Shown here: positions 18,284-27,761 of the stretch, piece by piece | How positions within the stretch are numbered: position 1 is the first letter of the stretch | Layout of the letters: each line of letters starts with the position of its first letter | Position numbers and translations under genes: made by a program | The notes under the pieces: generated by a model | What the model was told of the DNA's origin: nothing | Seen by the model: only the letters and a program-made list of their open reading frames with translations | The model's database searches: none | NCBI GenBank assembly: GCA_020427145.1 | Contig: JAGQOU010000008.1 | Coordinates: 62,001-126,000, forward strand | Length of the DNA: 64,000 nucleotides | Source: Planctomycetales bacterium | GTDB taxonomy: Bacteria > Planctomycetota > Planctomycetia > Pirellulales > Lacipirellulaceae | Direction of reading: 5' to 3'

Positions 18284-19690
18284 CTATGCCTCGGGGTCCA
18301 ATTCCATGCCGACCGCAGTTGGGAGCGACGGGTAGTTTGCCACTTGCTGGACGTGGCGTTGGGGCTTGGAGCGTCGCAAGAAGTAGTAGCAACTGCCCGC
18401 CAACGACAGCGCCGCCACGCCGCAGACGGTGTAGGAGAGGTTTGTGAGAAAACTCAGCCGGGAGTTGCCGCCCCACGCCAAATCTTTGAGTAATTGCGTG
18501 AGAATGCTGCCGACATAACCGGCGGCGTCGGCCACGTAGATCGCAAACACGGCCGTGCCGGTGACGCGCGTGGAGGCGAGCAGTCTGTCGAAGAGCAACG
18601 AGTTGTAGGGGACGTAGGCCAGGTACGATCCCATGCCCAACAGCGTCATCCACCAAAAGCCGCTCAACACGCCGACTTGCCGCAGGTAGGTGGCGCCGCC
18701 GAGCATGCCGACGCCTGCGATCATCACGGCAAACACGGCCAACAATCCGCGCTGGTTGTCGTGCACCAGCGACAGACTGGCCATCGTGGCGAGCACGACC
18801 AGCGCCACCGCCAGTTCCATGCGCGAGAGGGATGCTCCAGACTCAGCGTAGGAGTCGCCCATCTCGTTCAGCACGTCGACCATGTAGTTGTCGCGAAAGT
18901 CGCGAAAGGCCGTGAGGAAGAAGTACGCAATGAGCAGCAAGACGATGCCGGGAAAGAAACGCCGCAGGAACTGCGCACGACTGGCAGCGTCCATGGGCGC
19001 GCGTTTGGTGCGTTCGGCGACGTCCGCCGCGGTTGGTTCGGGCAGATGGTTCAGCAGCCACACGGAGAGCAAGAACAGCGGAAGAAAGATGGCGCCGGTG
19101 ACCGCCGGCATCCAGAACTCACTGACTGGCGGCAACCAGGCGAACCAGCTAGCGGGTCCCTCGGCAGCGGGGAACATGAGCGCCCGGCCGACGTCTTTCA
19201 CGACGCCGCTGGAAAGGATGAAGGAGCATGATAACCCCGCGAGCAGGAACTCCGACGTGCGACGGCCCTCCAGGTACTGCACCACCAGTCCCCATACCAT
19301 GCCCAGCGGCAGACCGTTCAGCAGCAGGGCGGCCGGCTTCCAGCTTTGCGGCACGATGGCGAACAGCAGCAGCGCCGCTTCCGCAGCGGCGATCAACCCC
19401 ACGAGCAACCACGGACGCTCGTCGCGCCGGGCTTCGGAGCAGACCTTGATCCCCACGAACTTGGAGGCCGCGTACCCGACAATTTGACTGATCACCAAGG
19501 CCGTCTTCAGATCAAGCGACGCACCAAGAAACTCCCATGACAGCCCGTCGTAGGTCGCCGCTGCAAAGGGCTTGCGGAACGCATACATGCAGAAGTAGGT
19601 CGCAAACGCCGCTGAGACCGCAAACAGGTTGAGCGTCGCGGGGTTGCTGTTTGCCAATCGTCGTCGCAGCGTCGTCGAGGGAAACAGCAT
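18284..19690 (-). CDS. DUF5690-family MFS-like transporter, candidate phosphonate permease
   Basis: A 468-residue integral membrane protein with roughly twelve hydrophobic segments. The N-terminal CMYAFRKPFAAATYDG and overall pattern fit DUF5690, a major-facilitator-like family. RKPF near helix 1 is also reminiscent of organophosphate antiporters of the GlpT/UhpT type. The gene diverges from phnZ across a 274-base gap. The island encodes no ABC phosphonate transporter, so this protein is the obvious candidate for substrate uptake. That role is inference from position, not shown by the sequence. A hydroxyacid dehydrogenase gene follows on the same strand. Confidence 0.75.
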   Translation of the reverse strand: MLFPSTTLRRRLANSNPATLNLFAVSAAFATYFCMYAFRKPFAAATYDGLSWEFLGASLDLKTALVISQIVGYAASKFVGIKVCSEARRDERPWLLVGLIAAAEAALLLFAIVPQSWKPAALLLNGLPLGMVWGLVVQYLEGRRTSEFLLAGLSCSFILSSGVVKDVGRALMFPAAEGPASWFAWLPPVSEFWMPAVTGAIFLPLFLLSVWLLNHLPEPTAADVAERTKRAPMDAASRAQFLRRFFPGIVLLLIAYFFLTAFRDFRDNYMVDVLNEMGDSYAESGASLSRMELAVALVVLATMASLSLVHDNQRGLLAVFAVMIAGVGMLGGATYLRQVGVLSGFWWMTLLGMGSYLAYVPYNSLLFDRLLASTRVTGTAVFAIYVADAAGYVGSILTQLLKDLAWGGNSRLSFLTNLSYTVCGVAALSLAGSCYYFLRRSKPQRHVQQVANYPSLPTAVGMELDPEA

Positions 19691-19964
19691 TGTGAAAAAT
19701 CCATGAAGTTGCAGTGAGCGTTCGCCTTCGTTGTTCGTGGGTGTACCGTGCGAGTGTGAACGGATGATGAAGCAAGCCGCGAATGTGGCCAGTTGTTTCC
19801 ACAGATTGTGCGGTTGGCGGATGAGCGGGGAGGAGCGGACGCAAAGCGCCAGACGGTTTGCGCATTTCGGCGCTACTTGGCATGTGAAATGCCGGACACG
19901 ATGAACTCGTCACGAGCCTCGTTGTCGGCTCGCCGTCCGCACAACCACTGGGGGAGTCAGCCAG

Positions 19965-20543
19965 GTGTCATCTGCCGAACTGCAACAGGTTATTGCCGAG
20001 TTGTTTCGCATGCGGGGCGACTCGCTCTACGGCGGCGAGGCGGTCACGCAACTCGAACACGGCTTGCAGGCGGCGCTGCTCGCCGAGCAAGCAGGTGCGC
20101 CGCCGTCGCAGATTCTCGCGGCGCTCCTGCACGACGTCGGTCACCTGCTGCACGACCTGCCGGCGGACGCGCCCGATCAAGGCGTCGACGACGTGCACGA
20201 GCAGCTCGGCTACGAATGGCTCGCCAAACACTTTGGTCCTCAAGTGAGCGAGCCGGTGCGACTGCATGTTGCGGCCAAGCGTTACCTGTGCGCCGTGGAG
20301 CCCGAATATCTCGCCACGCTCAGTGCGCCGTCGTTACAGAGTTTGCAGTTGCAGGGCGGTCCTTTTTCCGCGGACGAAGCGGCGGCGTTCCAACGGCATC
20401 CGTTCTTTCGCGAGAGCGTCGATTTGCGGCGTTGGGACGACCAGGCGAAGGCGGTCGGATTGCGCACTCCTGACATTGAGCACTTTCTCGACTTCGTATC
20501 GAGCGAATGTCTGCAGCGCAGTCGCGAGGAGGTCGCCCAATGA
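19965..20543 (+). CDS. phnZ: PhnZ-like HD-domain mixed-valence diiron oxygenase
   Basis: A 192-residue protein matching PhnZ, which oxidatively cleaves (R)-1-hydroxy-2-aminoethylphosphonate to glycine and phosphate. Length and residues match the characterised enzyme: Tyr22 and Glu25 (YGGEA), His32 (QLEHGLQ), His56-Asp57 and His60 (LLHDVGH), His78, His101 and Lys105 (HVAAKRYL), and Asp in LRRWDDQAK. LQGGPF is also shared. GTG 19965 has GGGGGAG nine bases upstream. The stop overlaps the next ATG (ATGA), indicating translational coupling. PhnY, the usual partner that hydroxylates aminoethylphosphonate, is not in this window, so the hydroxylated compound may be taken up directly or made elsewhere. 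Confidence 0.9.
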   Translation: MSSAELQQVIAELFRMRGDSLYGGEAVTQLEHGLQAALLAEQAGAPPSQILAALLHDVGHLLHDLPADAPDQGVDDVHEQLGYEWLAKHFGPQVSEPVRLHVAAKRYLCAVEPEYLATLSAPSLQSLQLQGGPFSADEAAAFQRHPFFRESVDLRRWDDQAKAVGLRTPDIEHFLDFVSSECLQRSREEVAQ

Positions 20544-21799
20544 GCACAATTCACAGAACAGATTCCACCGAATGGAACGGTCGCGCCAGGCCGTTGGTCG
20601 TGGTGGTCGGCGCCGGGATTGTGGGGATCGCCCAGGCCTGGGCCGCCGCGCGCCGAGGCTGCCGGGTGGTTGTGCTGGAACGCGACGCTCGCGCCCGCGG
20701 CGCCTCGATTCGAAATTTCGGCATGGTGTGGCCCATCGGCCAGTCGAACGGCCCGGCATATCGTGCCGCGTTGCGCAGCCGCGCGTTGTGGCAAGAACTC
20801 ATCGAGCAGAGCGGCGTCTGGGGCAGTCGCTGCGGTTCGCTGCATCTTGCCTACCGCGAAGACGAATTGGCGGTGCTCAGCGAATTCGCGCGACTAGCGC
20901 CCGCGCTGGGCTACGATTGCCAGTTGCTGACGCCGGAGGCTGTGCAGGAACTCTCTCCCGCGGCGCGACGGCCGGGCCTGCTGGGCGCCCTTTCCAGTCG
21001 CACCGAGATGTGCGTCGACCCGCGCGAGGTGATACAAAATGCACCGACATGGCTTGCCGAGACCTACGACGTGCAGTTCCGCTACGGAGCCAAGGTGCAG
21101 AGCCTGTACAACGGTCGGGTGACGGTCGCCGATGGCGAGCATATTCTGGCAGATCAAGTGATCGTCGCGGCCGGGGCGGATCTGCGAGACTTCTATCCGG
21201 AACTCTACCGACACGCCGGTTTTCAACGCTGTAAGTTGCAAATGCTGCGCACCGCGCCGCAACCGGCAGGCTGGCGACTGGGGCCAATGCTCGCCGGCGG
21301 ACTCACGCTCCGCCACTACGCGGCGTTTGGCATCTGTCGCACTTTGTCGGCGCTCAAGGAGCGCATCGAGGCGGAGACGCCGGAGTTGAATCGGTTCGGC
21401 ATCCACGTCATGGCGTCGCAGAACGGGCTGGGCGAAGTCATTCTGGGCGACTCGCACGAATACCACGACGACGCCTCCCCGTTCGACAAAGCGGAAATCG
21501 ACGAATTGATGCTCCGTGAGTTGCGCAAGATGATTGAGTTGCCCGATTGGACGATCCGCGAGCGGTGGCACGGCGTGTACGTCAAGGCGCCGGACACGAT
21601 CCAGCTTGACGCGCAGCCGGAACCGGGCGTGCGCGTGGCGATCGCCTCGGGCGGTGCGGGGATGACCATGTCGTTTGGTCTGGCCGATGAGTACTGGGAA
21701 CGCGAGATGGGACCGCCGTTGTCGCCGACGCCCAGTGCCGCACACAGCCCGCAACACATAGCCAACGGCGCGGCCTTCGACGGCGCCGCAACATCATGA
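20540..21799 (+). CDS. FAD-dependent oxidoreductase, TIGR03364 type (phosphonate-associated)
   Basis: A 419-residue DAO-family flavoprotein. The dinucleotide fold is plain: Gly24-x-Gly26-x-x-Gly29, with Glu47 closing the second strand (VVVLERD). RGASIRNFGMVWPIGQ and the C-terminal GGAGMTMSFGLA fit the TIGR03364 family, which is recurrently encoded with phosphonatase genes. PbfD, reported to act on N-methylated aminoethylphosphonates, is of this type. Probable role: oxidative trimming of an N-substituted or hydroxylated aminophosphonate before PhnX or PhnZ. ATG 20540 overlaps the phnZ stop, and this gene's stop overlaps the phnX start, giving a tight three-gene operon. The exact substrate is inference. 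Confidence 0.85.
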   Translation: MSTIHRTDSTEWNGRARPLVVVVGAGIVGIAQAWAAARRGCRVVVLERDARARGASIRNFGMVWPIGQSNGPAYRAALRSRALWQELIEQSGVWGSRCGSLHLAYREDELAVLSEFARLAPALGYDCQLLTPEAVQELSPAARRPGLLGALSSRTEMCVDPREVIQNAPTWLAETYDVQFRYGAKVQSLYNGRVTVADGEHILADQVIVAAGADLRDFYPELYRHAGFQRCKLQMLRTAPQPAGWRLGPMLAGGLTLRHYAAFGICRTLSALKERIEAETPELNRFGIHVMASQNGLGEVILGDSHEYHDDASPFDKAEIDELMLRELRKMIELPDWTIRERWHGVYVKAPDTIQLDAQPEPGVRVAIASGGAGMTMSFGLADEYWEREMGPPLSPTPSAAHSPQHIANGAAFDGAATS

Positions 21800-22629
21800 G
21801 CAACTTGATTTCCAGACGCCCCTATCGCGGATCTCTGCGGGCAGTCATTTTTGATTGGGCCGGCACGATCGTCGACTTCGGTAGCCGAGCGCCCGTGCTG
21901 GCCGTCCAGCAGGCGTTCGATTCGCTGGGCGTCCCGGTCACGACCGACGAGGTGCGCGGCCCGATGGGAATGGCGAAGCGGGCTCACCTGCAAGCGATGC
22001 TCGAAGTGCCGCGGATTGCGACGGCATGGCAGGCGGCGCGGGGTGCGCAGCCGAACGACGCGGCGGTGGACGAGGTCTACGGGCAGTTTCTCGAAATGCA
22101 GAGCGACCTGCTGCTCGCCCACTCCGAGTTTATTCCCGGGGCCGTGGAGGCTATCGCCGCTTGTCGCCGCCGTGGGTTGAAAATCGGTTCCAGCACCGGC
22201 TACACCCGCGAGTTGCTGGCGCCGCTGGTCGACGCTGCCAACGAGATCGGCGTGACATTCGACGCCGTGTTGTGCGCCAGTGACGTGTCCGTCGGGCGCC
22301 CGGCGCCGTGGCTTTGCTTTGAAAACGCGCGCCGGATGGACGTTTATCCCATGGCGGCCATCGTGAAAGTCGATGACACGACCGTGGGCGTCGAAGCAGG
22401 CGTGAATGCTGGCGCTTGGGCCGTGGGAGTTGCCGCCTCGGGAAATTTGGTCGGCTTGAGTCGCGACGAACTTGCCGCGCTTACGGATGACGATCGTGCG
22501 GGTCGAGTTGCGGCGGCCCGGGCGGCGTTGTTTGAGGCTGGCGCCCATCTGGTCGTCGACACGGTCGCCGATCTGCCCGATGCTCTCGGCGCGATCGAGA
22601 CGGCGCTTGCTCAAGGCGAGCGTCCGTAG
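21796..22629 (+). CDS. phnX: Phosphonoacetaldehyde hydrolase (phosphonatase)
   Basis: A 277-residue HAD-superfamily enzyme. PhnX splits phosphonoacetaldehyde into acetaldehyde and phosphate through a Schiff base. Diagnostic features are nucleophile Asp20 in FDWAGTIVDFG, Schiff-base Lys61 in PMGMAKRAHL, the STGYTREL block, GRPAPW and KVDDTTVGVEAG (HAD metal aspartates). Length and motif order match the Bacillus cereus enzyme. It is the last gene of the phnZ operon, with an ATGA overlap at its start, and is convergent with the PLP-enzyme gene that may supply its substrate. This is the most certain phosphonate gene in the island. Confidence 0.95.
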   Translation: MSNLISRRPYRGSLRAVIFDWAGTIVDFGSRAPVLAVQQAFDSLGVPVTTDEVRGPMGMAKRAHLQAMLEVPRIATAWQAARGAQPNDAAVDEVYGQFLEMQSDLLLAHSEFIPGAVEAIAACRRRGLKIGSSTGYTRELLAPLVDAANEIGVTFDAVLCASDVSVGRPAPWLCFENARRMDVYPMAAIVKVDDTTVGVEAGVNAGAWAVGVAASGNLVGLSRDELAALTDDDRAGRVAAARAALFEAGAHLVVDTVADLPDALGAIETALAQGERP

Positions 22630-22707
22630 GCCCCCGTGCGTCGCGCGTGATTCCGTTTCAATCGGGCGCTCCCATTGATCGTCCTCAGTCATCCTCGGGC
22701 ATGGATG

Positions 22708-24039
22708 TTACGATCCAACAGTGCCGGCGACCGGTTCCCGCCGGTCGGGCGAACTGGTCTCCAGTGCTGCCGCCAGTGCGTCGGTCATGCGATTGCAGAA
22801 CTCGTCGCAATCCGCTGCGGTATGGGCTAGCGAGAGATACAGTTTTGTTCCCATGGGATTGAGAAAGACGCCGCGGGTGAAGAGATTCAGCATGAGTTGC
22901 CGCGCCAAGTCGGGGCGGTCGTGGCGGCTCGACCGGTAGTCGGTAGCTTGCCGCAGCGTGAACGCCACGCTCGCCAGCGGGCCGTCGCCAAGCACTTGCC
23001 CCTCGACGCCAAGGTCGCGCAGCACTTGTCCCACGCCTGCTCGTAGGTACTCGCCCAGTTCATGGAGTTGTTCGTAAACGCCCTCGCCGCGATAGATCGC
23101 CAGTGCAGCACTTGCCGCCGCGGTGGAAATGGGATTTCCGCCAAGCGTTGAGGCGGTCCATACATACGCCTCGGGGGCGGTCGTCATCCGCTTTTCGACG
23201 ACCCACTGCATCACGTCGCGGCGACCGCCGTAAACGCCAATGGGCAGTCCGCCGCCGAGGGCTTTGCCGTACGCAACCAAGTCGGGCACGACGCCGTACA
23301 GTTCTTGGGCGCCGCCGTACGCCAGGCGAAAACCAGTGACGACTTCGTCGAAGATGAGTAGCGCACCCACGTCCGTGCAGGCGGTGCGCAAAGATTCCAG
23401 GAATCCGGGCGACGGAGGGAGGCAGCGCTGCAGCGGCTCGACGATCACGCCCGCCAATTCGTGCTGGTGCTGGCGTATGAGCTCCGCGACCGTCGCGGCG
23501 TCGTTGAACGGGGCGATCAGGATATTGTTCTGCCCGTGGGCGTCAACGCCCGCCGAACTCGGTGTGCTGTGCGGATAGTCGGGCGGAGCCGTTGGAAACA
23601 GGCTGGCGACGCCCGTGTCGTGGGCGCCGTGATAGGCGCCTTCGAATTTGAGGATCTTCGGCCTCCCCGTGAACGCCCGCGCGAGTCGCAAGCAGTACAT
23701 CGTCGACTCGGTGCCTGATGCGCAGAATCGGAGTTGCTCGCACGCGGGGCTGACCCGGATGATCTCTTCGGCCACCGCCAGCGACGCCTCGGTAACGTAC
23801 GAGAAATTGGCGCCCCGGGTCACGGCTTCGCTGACCGCCGCGACGATTTCCGGCCGAGCATGTCCGGGGAGCGTCGAGCCCCAGCCCATCGAGAAGTCGA
23901 GCAACTCGCGCCCTTCGACCGTCCATAGCCGGCATCCCTCGCCGCGAGCGATGACAGTGGCCATGTCGGCGGGCAAATCGAATTCGCCGTTGCAACCGGC
24001 GGGAAACGCAGCCAAGGAACGGGCAATCGCGGGATGCAT
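22708..24039 (-). CDS. Class III PLP-dependent enzyme, PbfA-like lyase candidate
   Basis: A 443-residue fold-type I PLP enzyme of the class III aminotransferase / glutamate-1-semialdehyde aminomutase group. It has PLP Lys259 in AYGKALGGG, Asp231 in IFDEVVTGFR, the GTEST phosphate-binding block and FEGAYHGAHD. Beside phnX and phnZ, the best hypothesis is the PbfA role: (R)-1-hydroxy-2-aminoethylphosphonate ammonia-lyase, giving phosphonoacetaldehyde for PhnX. PhnW-type transaminases are class V and differ, so this is not PhnW. A glutamate-1-semialdehyde mutase is a less likely alternative given the neighbours. ATG 24039 has GGAG eight bases upstream. The AraC-type regulator gene lies just upstream on the same strand. 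Confidence 0.75.
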   Translation of the reverse strand: MHPAIARSLAAFPAGCNGEFDLPADMATVIARGEGCRLWTVEGRELLDFSMGWGSTLPGHARPEIVAAVSEAVTRGANFSYVTEASLAVAEEIIRVSPACEQLRFCASGTESTMYCLRLARAFTGRPKILKFEGAYHGAHDTGVASLFPTAPPDYPHSTPSSAGVDAHGQNNILIAPFNDAATVAELIRQHQHELAGVIVEPLQRCLPPSPGFLESLRTACTDVGALLIFDEVVTGFRLAYGGAQELYGVVPDLVAYGKALGGGLPIGVYGGRRDVMQWVVEKRMTTAPEAYVWTASTLGGNPISTAAASAALAIYRGEGVYEQLHELGEYLRAGVGQVLRDLGVEGQVLGDGPLASVAFTLRQATDYRSSRHDRPDLARQLMLNLFTRGVFLNPMGTKLYLSLAHTAADCDEFCNRMTDALAAALETSSPDRREPVAGTVGS

Positions 24040-24235
24040 GATGCATTCTCCAGAGTGGACCGACGTCGCCGGGCGGAGCGCGGTGCGTCACCCGGTTGAG
24101 GCGAGTGAAGATCAACTCGTCCGCGGTTGATGCTACGGCAACATGGTCGGCCGTGGGAGCAACCGTTGCGCATCGAACCTGCCGGTTTGCGTCGGTAATT
24201 CACGGCAGGGCAGGGCGGTTGCCCATAGCGCGAAT

Positions 24236-25435
24236 TCAATTCGACTCCGCCGCAGCCGCGGGGCGGGCGACATGGTGGCGGTGGTGCTGGCGGCGAAATT
24301 CCGAAGGCGTCGTGTCCAACTCGCGGCGAAATGCTCGGGTGAGCAACTCGGGGCGTTCGAAACCCACCGTCGACGCGATCTTCGGCATCGGCCAGGCCGT
24401 GTCGCATAGAAGCTGTACGGCGTGATCGACTCGCACGCGACGGATTTCCTCGGCGGGGGAACGGCCGAGCCGTTTGCGGAATCCCTTTTCGAGGGCGCGG
24501 CGACTGATAGGCACGGCTCGCAGCAGGTCGCCCACCTGAATGCGGCGGTGACTGTTCTCCTTGATGAACTGCGCCGCCAACGCCAGCAAATCGTCGTCCA
24601 CCGCGATCGTGTCGGTCGACTGTCGCGTGATCACGCGCGTCGCTGACAAGAGCACGGTCTCCGTCGCTGGGCACTGCCCGTCAAAGATCCGTTGCAACAG
24701 CGCACCCGCCTCCCTGCCGACGCGCTGCGGGCCGTGGTCGATGCTGGAGAGTTCCGGCTTGGAGATCGTACAACTGAGGTGGTCGTGTTCCCCGCCCAGC
24801 ACGGCGATCTCCCGGGGCACGTCAATTCGCGCCAGTTGACACGCATCGGTAATTTGCCGCGCCTGCAAACTGTCGAAGGCCAGCAGTCCGCAGGGTTTGG
24901 GCAACTCGCGCAGCCACTCGATCAATCGATCGAGATCGCCGGCAGACGGCAGAAAACCATCTGGGGCGCACGGGGGCGCATAATTGAAGCAAGCGAAGCC
25001 GTGCCGAGCCAGCGACTGCGTGAACGCCTCGCCGAAGCGGTCGACGTAGTTGGCGCGAATCGAGGAGCCGCAATAGGCGAATTGGCGAAATCCGCGGTCG
25101 ATGAAGTATCTGGCGCCCAACTCGGCAATGCTCGTCTCGTCGCACGTGCATCGCGCCAGACGGCCGGCGCCGAAGCGATACCAAGAGACATTGACCGCCG
25201 GGACGCCGCGCTCGGCGAGTTGCGTGGCGAGCGATTCGTACGTAACGCGGGCGATCACGCCGTCGCCGGTCCAATGTTCCGGCAACGTCATGCGTTCGTA
25301 TTTGCCGCGCGGACCGAGAAAGAGCTGCCAGTCGCCCCGCTGAGCGGCGAATTCGGCAATGCCCTCGATCAACCCCGCGCCCCAACTGGTGGCGGTGTCG
25401 ATCAGCAGCGCGACCTTCTTGCGAGGCGCCGTCAT
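24236..25435 (-). CDS. XylR/AraC-type regulator with periplasmic-binding-like sensor domain
   Basis: A 399-residue transcription factor. Residues about 1-275 form a LacI/periplasmic-binding-protein-like sensor (KKVALLIDTATSWGAGLIEGI, FAYCG, CGLLAFDSLQARQITDAC, IAVLGGEHDH). The C-terminal hundred residues form an AraC double helix-turn-helix (ISRRALEKGFRKRLGRSPAEEI, IASTVGFERPELLTRAFRRE). This is the XylR-type architecture common in planctomycetes. ATG 25435 matches the normal family start; an upstream in-frame extension lacks homology. It is upstream of the PLP lyase gene on the same strand and divergent from the phosphatase gene, so it may control the aminophosphonate genes. The effector is unknown. 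Confidence 0.85.
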   Translation of the reverse strand: MTAPRKKVALLIDTATSWGAGLIEGIAEFAAQRGDWQLFLGPRGKYERMTLPEHWTGDGVIARVTYESLATQLAERGVPAVNVSWYRFGAGRLARCTCDETSIAELGARYFIDRGFRQFAYCGSSIRANYVDRFGEAFTQSLARHGFACFNYAPPCAPDGFLPSAGDLDRLIEWLRELPKPCGLLAFDSLQARQITDACQLARIDVPREIAVLGGEHDHLSCTISKPELSSIDHGPQRVGREAGALLQRIFDGQCPATETVLLSATRVITRQSTDTIAVDDDLLALAAQFIKENSHRRIQVGDLLRAVPISRRALEKGFRKRLGRSPAEEIRRVRVDHAVQLLCDTAWPMPKIASTVGFERPELLTRAFRRELDTTPSEFRRQHHRHHVARPAAAAESN

Positions 25436-25698
25436 GAAATCTCGAATCAGTTCGCGGCAGTCGATCTCAGCGCCACGAAGCACGTGGCGGCGGCATGCCG
25501 GCGATTCTAATCCACTGTCGAGCGACACAATACCGCCAGTGCGGCGTTTCGTCGGGCGATGCGCAAAGTAGCTGGCCGTTTGCGCACAGCGGGACGGCGG
25601 TCGCACCGAATCTTAACGCACAGCGGCTAATGTTTCGGCAACTCGATTGGCGTTGACGCCGATTCCACTCCCATTGTGAAGTTTCGGAGAAGGACGAT

Positions 25699-27621
25699 AT
25701 GACGTGTTGCAGACGGGCGCTCTTGGCCTTGGTATGTGGCGGGCTGATTGCCAGTGGCTTTGCCACGACGGTGAAAGCGCACAGTGGTCCCGATCCGGTG
25801 GCGCATTGGTACTTCACTGCCGAGACCGTCGCGGACGACGTTGTCTCAGCTCGGTTGGGACCCGACGCGGCGATTCAGGGCGATCCGCAGTTGGAGCGCA
25901 ACCCGCGCGGTTCGGCCTTGCGTTTTGACGGACAGCAGGACTGTCTTGTCGTCGCGGCTCCTGCCGGCGCGGCGGACCACAAGTATCGGCCCGATGAGTA
26001 TCTGACCGTCGCGGCGTGGGTGAGCGTCGACTCGCACCATCCCAACGGGTGGATTGCGAGCACCTTGGAACGCGACGCCGACGCCCAGCGCGGATGGGGA
26101 CTGGGCTACGAGAACGGGCGGTTCTGTTTCGCCCTTTCCACCGTAGCGGCCGATGATGGCAACGGTCGACTGACGACGCTCCGCGCACGGTCGAATTTCG
26201 CGCCCGGCAAGTTTTACCATGTCGTGGGTACGTTCGACGGCGCGGAGATGCGGCTGTACGTCAACGGCGAACTGGAAGCGGCCGCCCACGACCAGGCGGG
26301 CCCCATTTACCAGCCGCGCAACGCGGCGTACGTGCTTGGCGCCAGCGCCGATCGCGACGAGCGCGTGTCTCACAAGGGGCTGATTCGCGACGTCGCCGTC
26401 TACGACCTGGCGGCGACGGAGAAATGGGTCGCCGGCGAATTCGAGCATGCCAGCGAACTGACCGAGTTGGAACCGCCGGAAGTTGCGGACGAGCTGTCGT
26501 TTGTCGTGTCGCCCTATTTGCAATTCGTGACGCAAGATCGCATTACCGTGATGTGGGAAACCTCCCGTCCCGCGAGTAGCGTCGTGCGTTTTGGGCAGAC
26601 TGGCAAACTGGAGAAAACCATCTCAAGCGACGACGCCGTGACGATCCACGAGATCGAGCTGTCGCAACTCGATCCCGCGACGCCGTACTACTACCAGGTC
26701 GAAACCGCGGACGACTCGGGGAAGACGCTCTGCAGCCCGCTGCTCTCCTTCCAAACCGCCAGCGGCCCTGATGAGCCGTTCGCCTTTGGCGTGCTGGCCG
26801 ACATGCAGTACAACCCGCGCGTGTGCAAGGCGCTCAGCGATCAACTGTGGATGCAGCGGCCCAACTTCGTGATCATCCCCGGCGATCTCACTGACACGGG
26901 GCCCAACAAAAGCCACTGGACCGAACATTTCTTCCCCGGCATGCAGCCGCTCGCTTCCCGCGTCGCCTTCTTTCCCGTGCTTGGCAACCATGAGCAGGAC
27001 TCGCGGCACTACTACGACTACATGTCGTTGCCGGATCCCGAGTACTACTACACGTTTCACTACGGCAACGCCCAGTTCTTCATGCTCGATTCGAATCGCG
27101 AGGTTCGTGAAGGCAGCGAACAATACAAGTGGCTAGAGACTCAACTGCGCGAGTCGACGGCCACGTGGAAATTTGTTTCTTATCACCATCCCTCGTATTC
27201 ATCGGACGAGGACGACTACGGCGACCTGTGGCAAGGCGAACGCTCCACCTACGGCGACGAGCGGATGCGACCGCTGACGACGCTGTACGATCGGTACGGC
27301 GTCGACATCGTATGGAACGGACACATTCATTCCTACGAACGCACATGGCCGTTGCGCGACAACAAGGTTGAGGAACAACATGGAACGATCTACATGATCA
27401 CGGGCGGCGCCGGCGGGCAGCTCGAAACGGCCGGGCCGGTCAAACCGTGGTTTCAGAACAACGTGAAGCACGGTCACCACTACTGTTTGGTGTCAGTCAA
27501 CGGTCGCACGCTCCAGTTCAAGGCGTTCGATCTGCAGGGACGCTTGTTCGACTATCTGGCCATCGAAAAACGCGCCGCTCCGACGCCGACGACGCCCGCC
27601 GCAGTGGCGAGTCGCCCCTGA
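25699..27621 (+). CDS. Exported purple acid phosphatase-like protein with LamG domain
   Basis: A 640-residue exported protein. The signal peptide ends at about residue 28 (VKAHS). Residues about 30-250 form a LamG/concanavalin-like domain, followed by a fibronectin-like domain (LSFVVSPYLQFV, WETSRPASSVVRFG). The C-terminal metallophosphoesterase carries GVLADMQ, PGDLTDTG, LGNHEQD, VSYHHPSY and WNGHIHSYER, the metal-binding pattern of purple acid phosphatases. Probable role: release of phosphate from organic phosphates outside the cytoplasm, a sensible neighbour for phosphonate genes. AGAAGGA lies four bases before the ATG. The C-terminal Pro/Thr/Ala tail is low complexity. Confidence 0.88.
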   Translation: MTCCRRALLALVCGGLIASGFATTVKAHSGPDPVAHWYFTAETVADDVVSARLGPDAAIQGDPQLERNPRGSALRFDGQQDCLVVAAPAGAADHKYRPDEYLTVAAWVSVDSHHPNGWIASTLERDADAQRGWGLGYENGRFCFALSTVAADDGNGRLTTLRARSNFAPGKFYHVVGTFDGAEMRLYVNGELEAAAHDQAGPIYQPRNAAYVLGASADRDERVSHKGLIRDVAVYDLAATEKWVAGEFEHASELTELEPPEVADELSFVVSPYLQFVTQDRITVMWETSRPASSVVRFGQTGKLEKTISSDDAVTIHEIELSQLDPATPYYYQVETADDSGKTLCSPLLSFQTASGPDEPFAFGVLADMQYNPRVCKALSDQLWMQRPNFVIIPGDLTDTGPNKSHWTEHFFPGMQPLASRVAFFPVLGNHEQDSRHYYDYMSLPDPEYYYTFHYGNAQFFMLDSNREVREGSEQYKWLETQLRESTATWKFVSYHHPSYSSDEDDYGDLWQGERSTYGDERMRPLTTLYDRYGVDIVWNGHIHSYERTWPLRDNKVEEQHGTIYMITGGAGGQLETAGPVKPWFQNNVKHGHHYCLVSVNGRTLQFKAFDLQGRLFDYLAIEKRAAPTPTTPAAVASRP

Positions 27622-27761
27622 GCGAAGGGCGAACGACTGTCGGACATTCCGCCGAGGCGTCCCCTGGCGTGCGACGGTTCGCGGCCCCTTTGGCAATTCC
27701 TGCAGCCCGCGTGGCGATCCCTCAACGAGGCGTTCCACAATCGGTGGTTGCAGGCGTTGCC

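Noticed and set aside
22708-24039. PhnW (2-aminoethylphosphonate transaminase)
   Set aside because: PhnW belongs to class V aminotransferases; this protein has class III motifs (AYGKALGGG, IFDEVVTGFR).
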